From NCBI GenBank assembly GCA_029721435.1, contig CM056576.1, forward strand, positions 112,572,666-112,636,665: DNA of 64,000 nt. The letters run 5' to 3'. A program made the translations under genes and the position numbers. Shown here piece by piece: positions 36,440-48,415 of the stretch. The notes below the pieces were generated by a model, which worked only from the letters and a program-made list of their open reading frames with translations, did not search any database and was not told the origin of the DNA. Every line of letters begins with the position of its first letter. Positions within the stretch are counted from its first letter, which is position 1. This DNA comes from Gymnothorax reevesii (Eukaryota; Chordata; Actinopteri; Anguilliformes; Muraenidae).

Positions 36440-38740
36440 AAAAAAAAAAAAAAAAAAGCATTTGAATTGTATAGTGCTGACCACAGTGTATCATGACTTT
36501 ATGCAACATATAACTTGCTGCGAAAAGTTTAACGCTTGCCGGATTACTTAAATGTGTATTTTTCCAGTGACCGTGGTCTATGGCTTTGCTCGTGATCATT
36601 TTTACATCTGAGTGACGGTTCCCATTTTCCCTTTTGCCATTTACTAACTGAGCAACTCAAGCCTCTGAAAAGGAGACCTGTCAGATCTGCTGGTATTGTT
36701 GGTCTGTGTTTGGTTGTTGTTTATTTTGTTACTTTTTGCTTTGTAATCCATTTGAAATCTATTATTTGTGAACAGTTCTGACAAGACCACTTTGTCAAGC
36801 TAGTTTACTTAAGGCTTACAAGCATACACTGAATTTTGCGACATGGCTCTGTTTGGGGAGATTACTGCCAGTCTGACTAACGCCGCCACCCCCTCCCCCC
36901 CCCCGATCTATAGAGCCTACAGCAATAATGAAAACAAAGATTGTTATAGATCGGTGAAACTCAGTTATGAGAAATAGGCAGCGTCTTTCAATGGCGAGCC
37001 TAAAAAAAGACTACGGATTTGATAATCACCCAATCGTCTGATGGGGCGAAGCGAGCAGGGGACTGACGAGCTGAAACAGCTTGACATCATGCCTTTCAGA
37101 ATCAGCTCTGGGCTTCATATAAGTATTGTTACTTTATGCAGTCAATGCAGTCATTCAATACAAGTTTTACATTTTTTAATCATTAAAGCTTTCTTATCAA
37201 TTTGCACTGAAGCAGCACAGACTAAGGATTTGATCCTGTGACCCGCATCCAGTTTACTTTGCTGTGACCCTATTCGATTATACTGTCGCTTGTCCCCCGA
37301 GGCAGCAGTGTAATTACCCAGCTCCAGTATACACAGACATTTTGTACCCGACTTAATGTGCTGAAGCTCATAAGTTATCCTCAGCTGTGCTTTCTGGAAG
37401 ATGTCTTGCATGTTTTAAATTAAGGGGGAAAATGCACCAAAGAAAGTGTAATGAATATTCAGGAATTGGATCTAACTGTGCTGCTTGGTAAGGTGCCATA
37501 TGGTGCAGCTTAGTAAAAAAATACTGAAAATTAAGCAATAAGTCAGGAGATGGTTTCAGCTGCCACCTTCATCTAATTCATCCTCCTGTATGGTGTATGG
37601 AGGCATTCTGCTGTTACCACGCCTGGCCAATGACATGGGGTGCATTGCAGTTCTCCTAAACAGGTGGCCTTTATCCTCTCTTCACCACTTTTTTTTTTTA
37701 CCTTGATAGAAAACATCACATGGGTCAAGGGAAAGCTGCTGGGAGATATTGAAGTTATCCTGATTCTTGTTTGAGAGAAGTCAGTTCTGCTTTCCTCCAA
37801 TGTGACATGACCTTAATGGAAATTAATGGCATGACTCATCCAACAGGAAAACTATGACAAATGACGTATTTGGTTACTACAACTGTGAAGGATTGTGGTC
37901 CATAATTTGTGATTCTTTTCTTCCAAGGTTAGTCCTGTGTTTTCTCACTGGAAGGAAGCAAAAAAAGGGGGGGGCTAATTGCCTATCTTGCTTCATGAAA
38001 TTGACAAAAAATTGCTGTTTTTCTGACACTTTTAGTCATGTTTTCCGGCCGAACGGTCCCTGGTTTATGTCCGTTCTCAAGGAAGTGCTCTTGGCCATTG
38101 CAGAATATGGATGCACCTAGAGATGTGAACAGATGTGGAAAATCTGTAATCTGTGAGTAAAAAAATCTTCTCCGGTATAGTGTGCCCCGTCACCTGTATT
38201 TGGGAATCAGCTCAATTCTTCAGCCAGCAGGTAAACATCAAGTTACCAGGCTTAATTAAGTGGTGGAGCTGAAAATACGGCAAGAGTCACCCTTACTGGG
38301 CCCAGCCCTGGATTAGAACCTTTTAATGCTAGCCTTGGCAGCCCCATATTCAGCGGAGTCCATTGCAAACCCCAACTGTGCCTAGCAATCCCACTAGGAA
38401 GTGCTGAAAATGGAGTGATTCATTCCACTGGTTCCAGTAAAATGCTGGACACAGGTCAAACAGGTTCAGAGTGAGAATGAGTTCAGGCACGAGCAGTAAC
38501 ATGCATTTTATGATATTAAAAAATGCACGTCATTTAGTATAATGAATTTTAATCAGACTGTGCTAGAAGCTATTCCTTGCTAGAGCCACTCTTTCTTCTC
38601 ACTTACTTCCTCTCGTGGGAAGATAGTAATTCAACTTAAGAAACAATGTTTAACTTTTGTGCAACTTTTATTGCAAAATGTGTACACAATGCTTTTTCCC
38701 CGACATAAAGGGATACATCAGTGTTTTTACTTCCTCGACA
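36440..38740. other. unassigned sequence
   Basis: Only short homopolymer runs are seen (A-run at about 36438-36457, C-run near 36893-36903). No gene or repeat recognised. Confidence 0.45.
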
Positions 38741-39316
38741 TTAATAATAATAATAATATATTTTATTTATAACGCACTTTACATTTGTAAAACAAATCTC
38801 AAAGTGCACAAAAAGCAACAAACAAGGTAACTGACAAGTAACTGATAAATCAATAATAAAGAAAAAATAAAATCCAGGAAATAGCAAAAGTAAAAACCAA
38901 ACATGGAGGTAAAATTAAGCTGTAAAAGCTTTACTAAAAAGGAAGGTTTTCAGTCCTTTTTTAAAAGCATCCACCATCTGTGGAGCCCTAAGATGGTCAG
39001 GAAGGGCGTTCCACAGACGGGGAGCAGTAGTCTCAAAGGCTCTGTCGCCCATGGTTTTAAGCAGAGTCCTGGGCGGGCGCAGACGGTGCATTTGGCCTGA
39101 CCGGGTTCTGTCTGAGGTATGTGGGGTGAGGAGTTCAGTGAGATAAGTGGGGGCTGCACCATGCACACAGTGGTGGGTGTGGAGGAGGATTTTGTATTGA
39201 ATGCGGAGGTGGATGGGGAGCCAGTGCAGAGAGTGGAGGATGGGGGTGATGTGCTCAAGTTTGCGCACCCTCATCAGGACCCTGGCAGCGCTGTTCTGAA
39301 CATTTACCAACACAGG
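38741..39316 (-). pseudogene. L2-type LINE, 5'-truncated 3' end
   Basis: Minus-strand open frame of about 135 codons with VQNSAARVLMRV, EHITPILHSLHWLPI, GDRAFETTAPRLWNALPDHL and FKKGLKTFLF. This is the C-terminal segment following the reverse transcriptase in L2/CR1-group LINEs. A typical 3' untranslated end follows: CACTTTGAGATTTG, AATGTAAAGTGCGTTATAAAT, and a TATTATTATTATTAA microsatellite at 38741-38760. The 5' part is missing and the break abuts the hAT-like end at 39319. Confidence 0.9.
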
Positions 39317-39751
39317 CTCAGGGATGGAGCCAGGGGGTGGTAAGAGGTGGCCAGGGGTGGCCAAGGCCACCATAAATTAAACTTTGGCCACCCCCCTCCC
39401 CCTTCCGACCCCCCCCACCACCGTTCTGCCGGCAACTTTTTCAGTGCGCAAGTGTTCCCAAGAGGAATTCAACAGCGCACCTCAAACAAGTAGTTCTTGT
39501 TTACATCACCACTACAGATGGAGGTGGTAATACACTCAACTTGACTTATATGACCAATACAATTACAGAAGAAGAAGGAGTAGTAGTTGTGGTTCATGCG
39601 CTCTACGCATAAAACATCCTTGGTTCTACGAGTGAAGGTGCCAATCATAGATGTATATATAGAACACTAGATTGCTGATGGGCTTTGCTCAAGCAACGAT
39701 ACTGAACAACAACAACAAAAAAATAAAAATGTAAATGAGCTAGTCAGTTAA

Positions 39752-40299
39752 AGGGACATTGTATAACATTTACACTTGCTTATTGGCCAAAATGTAAGTC
39801 TGCATGTGTATATATATGTCATCATTGGTGTATTATGACCTCCGCTAATAATCTGACATACTCTTGTAAACAAAGAATTTTAGATTTGTTGGTACATTGG
39901 ACGGGTAAGCAGGTAGGGGCGCACCATGACGGTCTGCCATCTTGAAACTACAGCAGCAGGCAAGGGACAAATGGCACCAAACGCAGAGAAAATCCGCGTT
40001 TGCCTGGCTAGCCAGTGCAGAGTGATTGAAACCCCAGAGATCAGCAAGAGAGGCTACCGTGGAACGTTTGAAAATCTGCACTACTGCTGCATAATGCAGG
40101 ACCACGCATATGCAGCAGCAGCACAGGAGACGAAATCCTCATCGCCAAGAAAGCGAAAAAGAGAGTTAAAAAGGCAGTGTGACGGGCGCATACAAAAAAT
40201 GAGGGTCAACATTGGGCTAGCCTTCCGCAGGTGGAAGGAGCTAATGAAAACGAAAGATTTTCAAAGGGCTGCTGAAGTTGCCGGCTTTCTGATCGCCAA
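39752..40299 (+). mobile_element. TTAA-type element, copy A (left part)
   Basis: Begins TTAA (39748-39751) then AGGGACATTGTATAACATTT, comparable with the starts of copies B and C. It carries the same VNIG peptide and a donor at the same relative place. I could not find the matching right end, so the true 3' limit is unknown (probably beyond 41 kb). Confidence 0.55.
39926..40299 (+). CDS. VNIG-motif protein, intact first exon in TTAA-type element
   Basis: A 124-codon open frame from ATG 39926 (a second ATG at 39971 starts MAPNAEKIRVCLASQCRVIE) to a splice donor (GCCAA/GTAAGT at 40300). It contains cysteine pairs early (CLASQC, YCC), a basic stretch (SSSPRKRKRELKRQCDG), and then MRVNIGLAFRRWKELMKTKD ending GFLIAK. 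The terminal motif recurs in two other elements of this window, which is strong evidence of shared origin. No known enzyme domain is recognised. The early Cys/basic layout hints at nucleic-acid binding, which is inference. It is the only copy without stops. Confidence 0.55.
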
Positions 40300-42478
40300 G
40301 TAAGTCAACTTCAAATTCGGCTACGCGAACACCAAGGGGACCTTGTCTCTAAGCGCGTTCTCGTAATCAGTGAGGCAGCTGTGGTTCTTTGCCTGTAGCA
40401 CTGGTCAGGAAATTCCGTGCTGTCGGCTTACGTTATTACCAAGTCAGCAGGTGTAATGATACCAATCATTATTGTATTTGATGAATGGCTTTGTTATGCA
40501 GCGACTCGACTGCTTCACCTGTCTTTTATGTAACATTACAGAATAAACTGTAAGGTAGCAAAGGCTGTTGTTGGTTAACTTAGGTTGGATAATGTACTTG
40601 TATTCGGTAACTATTGAAGGTTACATCCTATAAGCGTGCATAAGTGTAGCTAACACTTGCTTTGCTTTTTCGTATTAAATTGTTCAAGATGCACCTAAGC
40701 TGAGTTGTTTATTTCCATGACTTTGAATATCTTACACCGATTCACAGTACTGCGTTTTGCTGCTTCATGTATTATATGCTGGCAAAGTAGCATTGACTAC
40801 ATGCATAATATGTGCACTTCCAGCATGGTACAAACTCAGCCCAAATAACTTCACAGCTAATCATTTATTTAACATTGCATGCTCATTCTTTATTATTAAA
40901 ACAATAGCAGATGTGCATACTTGATGTTGTGACTTTTCGGTGTTATTTTGGTATTACTGTGCAGAGCGACATTTTGTCTTCCTAAACATGTACTTTATGG
41001 AGGATGGAAAGCAGCACACTTCTAATGGGAAGATAGAAATGTGACTCGGTGTGGTTTCCACACTTCATTAGACCCTGGTAGAGCATATTTGCCGTCAACC
41101 GAATTGTTAATATTGAATCATATGGCATATACCAACGTTGATATAAGGAAGCGCTAGTTAACTCTGGCTACTCCTTTACAAAGCGTCATCTTTGTCCCTG
41201 TCCCGTTGAAACACTGCTCTCCAAAATGGTCACTGCACTGCACGGATCAAGGGGATAGAGAAAAGTTTTTCTCCTGATTTTTGACAGCCAAGCCTTCCTC
41301 CCCTCCTTGTGTTTTGGAACTCTGTATAAACAGACAAAGCGACTTCTCCACTGTTTTAAATGTTATGCAGGTAAGAAGTATTGTCGTTGAATATCAATCA
41401 CAAGTAGCTAGCTTGTTAGCCACCTTGTTAATTTAATAAACTGCTAAGTCAATGCAGTCCCCGCGACAGTAAGGGTACCAGGGTAGCTCGCTGGTGATCA
41501 TTATCAATGGCTAGCGTGTGTTATTAGTCAGCGGTCTATTGAAGTCAGTGGGACAGCTAATTAGCTAGCTAGCACGAGAAAGCTATTTTTTTCTATTTAA
41601 ATTACAAATTTGCGTGTCAATGTTAACTTATGCATGAGACATTTTATTACAGCCTTTCAAATGAATATTGCTGCAAAAGGCAGGAGAATACAACTGTGTA
41701 GGTTTGTTTGATAAAAGTGCCTTGTGTAATATTCTTGTGTTGTAAATTGTAATTGTTTTGTGAGATTTATCACCATTGGAAAACACAAATTTCACAACTC
41801 GTCGGCCTGCTGATAAAACCTTGCATCTCCAAGTTTGATAAGAAACAAAAACTCGTATAACCTTGAAAATAAAAAACATTGTAAAATACAAAATTTTATT
41901 TCTTGGATACATTCTTTGAAGAGAAATTGTCATCCTACCTGAACACAGCGGAACTGCATTCTTACATGCAAAATTAAACATTTTTTATGCTCTCCTCTAA
42001 AGGCAGATACAAGGTTTTATTAGCAGGCCGACAAACTGTTTCAGATCTTTTTTAAATCAGTTTAGCTCATTATGCGGGTCTTCATGATGTAATTCTACAT
42101 GGCAGTCACTGCCTGTATAGCTAAGTAAATGAGTGATCAAGAAACACTACTAGATCCACAGCAATTTGCCACATCGGAAACAAGTGGTGCCGGGCAGAAC
42201 AAACCCCGCCCCTCACACATGTTGAACTTTGACCTACTTTTCCTAAATTCAATAGGCATCTATTTTGGGTCAGTGGCAATCCCTAAACCCAATTTGGGGT
42301 GAATTTGGCCATTAGTTTTGCTGCTTATGTGTTAAGAAACAAACAAACAAGCTGAACCAAAAACAATACCCTCTCCCTCCCCCTTCGGAGATAAGATATC
42401 AGTTTCAGTGCCACCCCTATGTGGGCAATGGTCTCAGTCTGGCCACCCCGATGAAAATTGTCTGGCTTCGCCACTGCA
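40300..42478. other. unassigned interior of the insertion cluster
   Basis: Contains GCTAGC-rich patches (41400-41580) and, near 42390-42478, the G/C-rich hAT-like end. No open frame recognised. Confidence 0.4.
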
Positions 42479-43781
42479 GGTATTTTTGAAACGGCCTTAA
42501 CGAAAGACAAAGCGCCTGGTTGTAAATTGTGGCTCTCGTGTCAAGGAAGGGAAGTGACCTTTTCCAGTTTTTATGGGAAAGAACAATGAGCAAGGATGGA
42601 AACTGAGCTGTGCTCTCAGAAACAGGATGCCCTCTGCCCCCCCCCCCCACCCAAATACCTCCTGCTGCCACATTGCATGCTGTCTCAGTTTGATAAACAA
42701 ATGTGGGGCCCCCCACTGTCTCCTCTCTTCCTCAATTCCCTCCACGTTTCAAAGTCTTCCTGTTTTTGGAGGCCACACTTCAGTCCAGCTTTCTTCAATT
42801 TCAAAATTTCATTAAATTAAAAATGCAGTCAGAGGGAATGAGCACAGATTGCCTGCACACTTACCAGACAATCCACCTCACAGCATGTCTCGAAGGTTCG
42901 ATATAAGTCTATATCCATGTGCACAGACATTATTGGAGCTTTACAAAGTGCTAAATCACATCAGACTGCAACCACGCATCATTGCTGAACCCACACAATG
43001 TTCCTGAAATATTGACTCCCTTGATAAATCTGCACAAAACGTATTGCAAACTAAAAAAAAAGAACTCCATTATCTTCAATTCCAACACTGCTCCAGTTAT
43101 GATGGATGGTTGCACTGTCCAATAATGTTTTTATTATTACAGTTCAAGCATGCTACATGAACAGCTATTTCATCCTAACATAAGGTCGAATGAAATGATG
43201 AAACTGAAATGATTACCCAGTTGTCTGCACAAATTTACTTGTATGATGGTTTTTCACCACTCCTAAATATCTTCCATTTTTGCATGTTTTTAATGGAAAA
43301 AAAACTGTTTCAAATCTTCAGACAAATTTAATATAAGGTGTGTAACATGAGACAAAAAAGGCCCTTTTTGAAGTGGCATAAAATAAGGTACAATTCTTGC
43401 ATTTGGCTTTACTGCTGTTCCTTTCTTGTTTATTTGCGTGGTTTCATGGTTTTGATGAAGAATTTATGTTGGCTGACCTTCCTCATCTCTGACAAAAACA
43501 CATTCAGAATTCCTTGTTTTGTTGTGGCTGCAATCTCTATCGCCAAAGTCTGGGCACATGCCATATACATAGTAGCAAGTCAGTTGTGGGGGGTGTTGAT
43601 TTTAGCTGGCTGTGTCAAACTCTGTTTAGCTAGAGGACAATCCAAGATAAAGTACCAGGAAGGGCCAATGAAGTTCAGGATGTGGCACATACAAATTTGG
43701 CTATTTTTGATGCGCTGATTCAAGAGTTTCACCGCTTAAAGCTTGCACTTATCAATTGTGCCAGAGATGTACTCTGTTGTC
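42479..43781. other. unassigned sequence
   Basis: A C-run at about 42639-42648 and a plus-strand 126-codon open frame at 43338-43718 of AT-rich, hydrophobic composition that I do not recognise. Confidence 0.4.
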
Positions 43782-44283
43782 CAGTCAAGTCAATTTATTT
43801 ATATAGCACATTTAAAAAACAACAGGAGTTGACCCAAAGTGCTTTACAAAAGAGGCAAGGAGAGTAAAAACATTAGGGTGAAACATAGCTTAGCTTAGCT
43901 TAATATAGCTCAGAGCTAAGGCATCACAGAGGTCTAAAACAAGAAATAAAAACATACAAGAGCAAATAATAATAAAAGCAGGAACAAAATTTAGAAAAGG
44001 CAAGTCCTAAAAGGACAAGCACTAAAAACCGTAGAAGAAGTAATAAATAAATAAAATAATCAAGGAGGGGGCCTCAGGCTGAGTTAAACGCACACAAGAC
44101 AAAATGGGTCTTAAGACAAGATTTAAAACTAGAAATGGTGGGACATGACTTGATACGTGGGGGGAGAGAATTCCAGAGTTTGGGAGCAACTACTGAGAAA
44201 GCCCGGTCCCCTCTGGTCTTGAGGTGGGTGCGAGGGACTGCAAGAAGGTTCTGCAAGGATGACCAAAGAGATGTAGGAGCAGA
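43782..44283 (-). pseudogene. L2-type LINE, 3' piece
   Basis: The minus strand reads LQNLLAVPRTHLK then GDRAFSVVAPKLWNSLPPRI and FKSCLKTHF, the last coding block of L2. The L2-like 3' end AAAGCACTTTGGGTCAAC and TGCTATATAAATAAATTG follows. It stops abruptly at 44283. It is on the same strand as, and in correct order after, the larger L2 piece at 45877-48411, so the two probably were one element. Confidence 0.88.
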
Positions 44284-45876
44284 ATTTTTTTTGTTTTGTT
44301 ATTTTACTCTTCATATCATGCATTCTAGTGAATTTTCAGAGTTAAAATTGTTACCACATTACTCAGTGACACCACATTTTTTGCACTTATTTTGTGTTCA
44401 AATAAAAAAAATAATAATAATAAAATAAGGCCGTCATTGGAGCGTAGGAGAAAAAACTGGATGGGGACAGCGAAAAACAAACATACTGAGCCTTAAAACA
44501 CATAACACCATGTTGTTTGAGATGTTAATCCACAATCCCAAAACACAAAGTGCTTTGCAAGCATGAAGTGCACAAAGTCTGGCGACAGAATTTGAATGAC
44601 CATGTAGCAGAACGGCTACCACAACCTCTTCATATGGTACATCAAATAATTCCGTTTTTTAAATATGGCTCGTTATAATGTCCGCTCACCTGGAATTTTC
44701 GCAGCGCTTCCTGCAGAAAAAGACGTTCACGGGGTAGCTTCCTGTCTTAAAAATCTTCGCCGGTGAAACAACGTGATTGGGTTTGTTCAGTGGTTCTGCT
44801 GTGACAACGCAGGTGATTGGCTATCTCAACTTCACTTCGCACACAACGTGCTTGTTTGGTTGGAGTCAGTCCTGTTGCTACGTCTCCTCTTGCCTGGTTT
44901 GCGGCGCGTAGCCGCCTGAGCTACACAAGGGGGGCGGGCGTATGATAGTTTTGCGAAGGGTTTAAAGCCGCGCAGCGGGTGGGGTGATGAGAGGGTGTCT
45001 TGTTCAGTTGAATAGCTGAATATTATTTGGCAGCAAACGGTTGTACCCCAAAGCTGCGAATTGAAACTACCGGGGTGTATTTCAATACCCATGTAAAGGT
45101 ATTCCGTCGATTCCTTGCAAAGACGACAAACCGCACAACGAGAACAAGAGTTCGTTATTTGCAAGTGCACTGCTACGAGCAAAAGCATTTAGCCATATTG
45201 TATGTACTTTCCCTAGAGCTGATCATGAACGAAAGCAAAATCGTTGAAGTGCCAATTCAATGAAAGTGTACGACAAAGATTGCAAACCACACATATAAAA
45301 CCAGAACAAGGTCGTCAGTGGGGCTGGTGCGTATGAATTCTGAACATTAGATAAACACCATATTGTCTGCATTTCCCCTGAAGGTGATAATGAACGACAG
45401 CAAAATCGTCGGTGTTTGTTCATATTAAGGTTCACAGTAAAGACACAACAGAACACACAAAGACAACCAGTTTGTTAATGTTACTCCATTGTTAATATCC
45501 TACGGACTCAAAACGGTGACGGACTTTGCAGTGCTGTGTGTGCCAACCAATCACAGCCTCCCCGTACGCGGCAGCTTTGGATTTTGGAGAGGTGCGCGGC
45601 AACGAGGGTGTGGAGCGCTCCCCGAGAGCGACGAATTGGCCGATTCGTCACATTTTTGCAACGCGCCGCAGAAGTATAAACCAGGCTTGAGTGACGGCGA
45701 ACTAACGTTACATGTGGTATCTCCGGTCGCGACCCGTTTTTTTTTTTTTTTTTTTCTTGGAGGGGGGAATTTTTTTTTATTTTTTATATTTTTATTAAAT
45801 TCTCTTAAACTTCTTGGGCGGGCGTCTGTTTACTTGGGTGGCCCGCCCAAGTATTAACATGGTGTGGGAAACATTG
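44284..45876. mobile_element. insertion into the L2, with hAT-like right end
   Basis: The right end reads GTGGGAAACATTG, i.e. CAATGTTTCCCAC on the other strand, like the CAGTGTTTCCCAC ends of hAT (Charlie-type) elements. G/C-rich GGGCGGGC/GCCCGCCC repeats and a long T-run (45739-45759) precede it. The interior has two related blocks (ATGAACGAAAGCAAAATCGTT and ATGAACGACAGCAAAATCGTC, about 160 bp apart). The left 140 bp ends in AAATAAAAAAAATAATAATA (about 44399-44418), which looks like a retroelement tail, so two insertions may be present. No 8-bp duplication was found. Confidence 0.5.
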
Positions 45877-46450
45877 GGTAAGATTTTAAAATCACTCTAA
45901 AACTGGAGTTATGTGATCTTTTTTCCTGGTACCTAATTTTCCTGGTTTTCCTGGTTAAGAATCTCGCAGTTGCATTTTGAATTAGTTGTAGTCTGGCTAT
46001 GTTGGACTGACTAATACCAGCATAACGTGAGTTACAATAGTCAAGTGGGGAGGAAATAAAGGCATGGATCAGTGTTTACAGATTATTCTGAGAGAGTAGG
46101 GGCTTAAGTTTATCTATTTAGCGCAGTTGACAAAAACTGCCTTTGACCACATTACCGATTTGTTTATTAAAATTCAGAGAGCTATCTAATATGACGCCAA
46201 GATTTCTGACCACACTATGTAGATTAGCAGACAGGGAACTAAGAGCATTATAGGTTAGCAACAGCACTTTGGAGAACCAAATAAAATAATTTCGGTCTTG
46301 CTGTCATTGAGCTGGAGGAAATTGCTAGCCATCCAGGATTTAATTTTGTCTAGGCAGCTAAGTACCTTAGTCAGGGCACAGGAGCTGCTTGGTGCGACAG
46401 GAAGATACAGCTGTGTGTCATCCGCATAGCAGTGATATTGAATGTTGTAC

Positions 46451-47128
46451 TCATTTAGAGCCTAGAGGTAGCATCTGCAAAGAGAATAATATCGGGCCTA
46501 AGATAGAGCCTTGAGGGACACCACAGGTAATAGGGGCAGTGTAGGACAAGTGGTTACCCAACTCAGCAAAGAAAGTTCTGTCTTTCAAATAGGAGGAGAA
46601 CCAGTCTAGAGCTTTGCCTCGCAAACCAACCTCATCTTTCCAGGGTTTTAGCAAGATGTTATGATCGATTGTAGTAAATGCTGTACTGAGATCTAAAAGT
46701 GACAGAATGGCACAAGAGCCAGAGTCAACACAGAGAAGGACGTCATTGTGGACTTTTAACAGTGCCGATTCTGTACTGTGCAAGGCTCGAAAACCTGACT
46801 TGAATTTATCTAAAATGTTCAATCTAGTCAAGTAGGATGAGAGCTGTTGAAAAACCACTTTTTCTAAAACTTTGGATATGAAAGGCAATTTCGAGATTAG
46901 CCTGTAATTTTTCAGATCAGAGGGATCCAGGTTAGGCTTCTTTAACAGATGTTGAACAATAGCGTGCTTAAAGCCAGAGGGGACAACACCAGTAAATAAG
47001 GAGCCATTCACTATGACAAGAATAAGAGGGCAATTGTGGGTAAAAACATCTTCGAAAAGGCGGGAAGGAATAACATCGGGGGAACAGTTGGAAGGTGAGA
47101 GACCACCTCGGACAACTGGGAAGGACAC
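46451..47128 (-). pseudogene. L2-type reverse transcriptase open frame
   Basis: 225 codons open. It carries the fingers region (NYRLISKLPFISKVLE), motif A with STAFTTIDH (the usual aspartates around A.DTVDH are partly changed), and motif B GVPQGSILGP. The catalytic YADD box is not in this frame. It acts, in intact elements, in target-primed reverse transcription. This copy is incomplete and cannot. Confidence 0.92.
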
Positions 47129-47851
47129 AGGTGAGAACTGATGATGAAAAAGCGTGTCAAAGTGTGTGACTCAAGAAGGGCAGAGTTTGAAGGTGTGATG
47201 TTGGCTCTGCTTATCTCATTGATGAAGTAGTTTAGAAAATCCTCACAGATTTCAGGGGAGAAGATGGTGGATACAGCAGTTGTGTTTAGGACGGACTTGA
47301 TAGTTTTAAACAGAACTCTAGGTCTGTGGGCCTGTTTGTTGATTAAATCAGCATAATAGTCAGCTTTGACCTTTTATACAGAGGTTTGGTAGAGCCTAAG
47401 TTGGTCTAGGAAAGTGTCAGGAGATCTGAAGTTTATCTTTTTTCTATTTACTCTCAGCCCCTCTGCAGGCACGTCGAAAAGCACGGGTGGAGTCATTTAG
47501 CCAAGGGGACGCAGTGGTGGCCTTGACCCCCTTTACTCTTAAAGGGGCCGCATGGTTTTGAGTGTCTATGCAAGATGAAGTAAAAAGCGAAACTAGCTCC
47601 TATGTGTCAGAGCAGGTGAATAAAGCTTCAGAGATATGAGAGAGGTGAGAGCTCCTAAACGTATTGGAGAAATTAGCGGCTGTGGTAGAGTTTATGGATC
47701 TTGTGAGGGAGTGTGGTTGGAGGGGGTGGGGGGAGGGCTAATCCAAGAAGACTCAAACACAATCAACAGGTGATCAGACACAGTGATGTTGGAGATCATC
47801 ATATTTAGCAATATGAAGGCCAGAGGATAAGACGAGATCAAGTATGTGACC

Positions 47852-48351
47852 TGTTATGGCCCCAATTTGTTATTACATTTATAACACAACAGCAACAGCA
47901 GCAGCAAGGGATGACAGACACAGTTTTAAAAACTCAAACACATTTAATTATCAAAGACAAACACCATAACAACTAACTAACCTAAAGACCAAGATTGAAT
48001 TATGTACAAAACATAAATATTTACAATCCCTTTTCGTGGGGGTGGCTTGGTGATGTCCTGGATGATGAAAATGCTCAAACACAGGCAAAGAAATCCACAA
48101 AAGAAACGTCACAGGTCTTGAACAGAATGGCAGGTCTGGTCATCTTCTTGAAATTTCTCCTACTACTCTACTGTCTCAATTCTTTTCCTTATCTACTCTT
48201 TTGCAGACCCCACCCACATTTAGACCTCTTTTTTTTACTTTTCGGGGACTTGCCCCAGACATGTCCAGGACATGTCTAAACATAGCTCCAGTCTGAGCTG
48301 AATAAAAAAAAAGGTAAATACTGCCATCCAGTGGCCTATATTCACATTACA
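47852..48351. mobile_element. solo LTR, 500 bp, inside the L2
   Basis: It starts TGTTATGG and ends CATTACA (TG...CA, with TGTTATG/TGTAATG as short inverted ends). It is flanked by the same four bases GACC (47848-47851, 48352-48355). Removing it with one GACC rejoins the L2 reading (GPTNHKG-HILDLVL). AATAAA occurs at 48300. No internal retrovirus or retrotransposon genes remain, as expected after LTR-LTR recombination. The parent family is not identified. Confidence 0.85.
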
Positions 48352-48415
48352 GACCCTTGTGATTGGTTGGGCCTGAGACTGCTTAACTTTGGTTGAAGGA
48401 GTCATGGAGACTTAA

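Larger units (their letters stand above)
39319..42478. mobile_element. hAT-like non-autonomous element, possible span
   Basis: The left end CAGGGATGGAGCCAGG and the right end (other strand) GCAGTGGCGAAGCCAG are similar. Both are followed by GGCCACCCC-type G/C-rich repeats, a pattern common at fish hAT ends. A similar right end occurs at 53677. No 8-bp target duplication was found. A TTAA-type element lies inside, so the two ends may not belong to one insertion. Confidence 0.5.
45877..48411 (-). pseudogene. L2-type LINE, endonuclease end and reverse transcriptase
   Basis: Minus strand. Near 48360-48400 it reads VSGPTNHKG and continues across the LTR as HILDLVLSSGLHIAK, the end of the apurinic endonuclease domain. 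The reverse transcriptase lies at 47128-46451: LKNYRLISKLPFISKVLEKV, SGFRALHSTESALL, LLDLSTAFTTIDHNILL (motif A) and TCGVPQGSILGPILF (motif B). The YADD region that should follow is already degraded. LTRKTRK at about 45930 leads to the break at 45877. It contains stops and a 500-bp LTR insertion. Confidence 0.9.
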
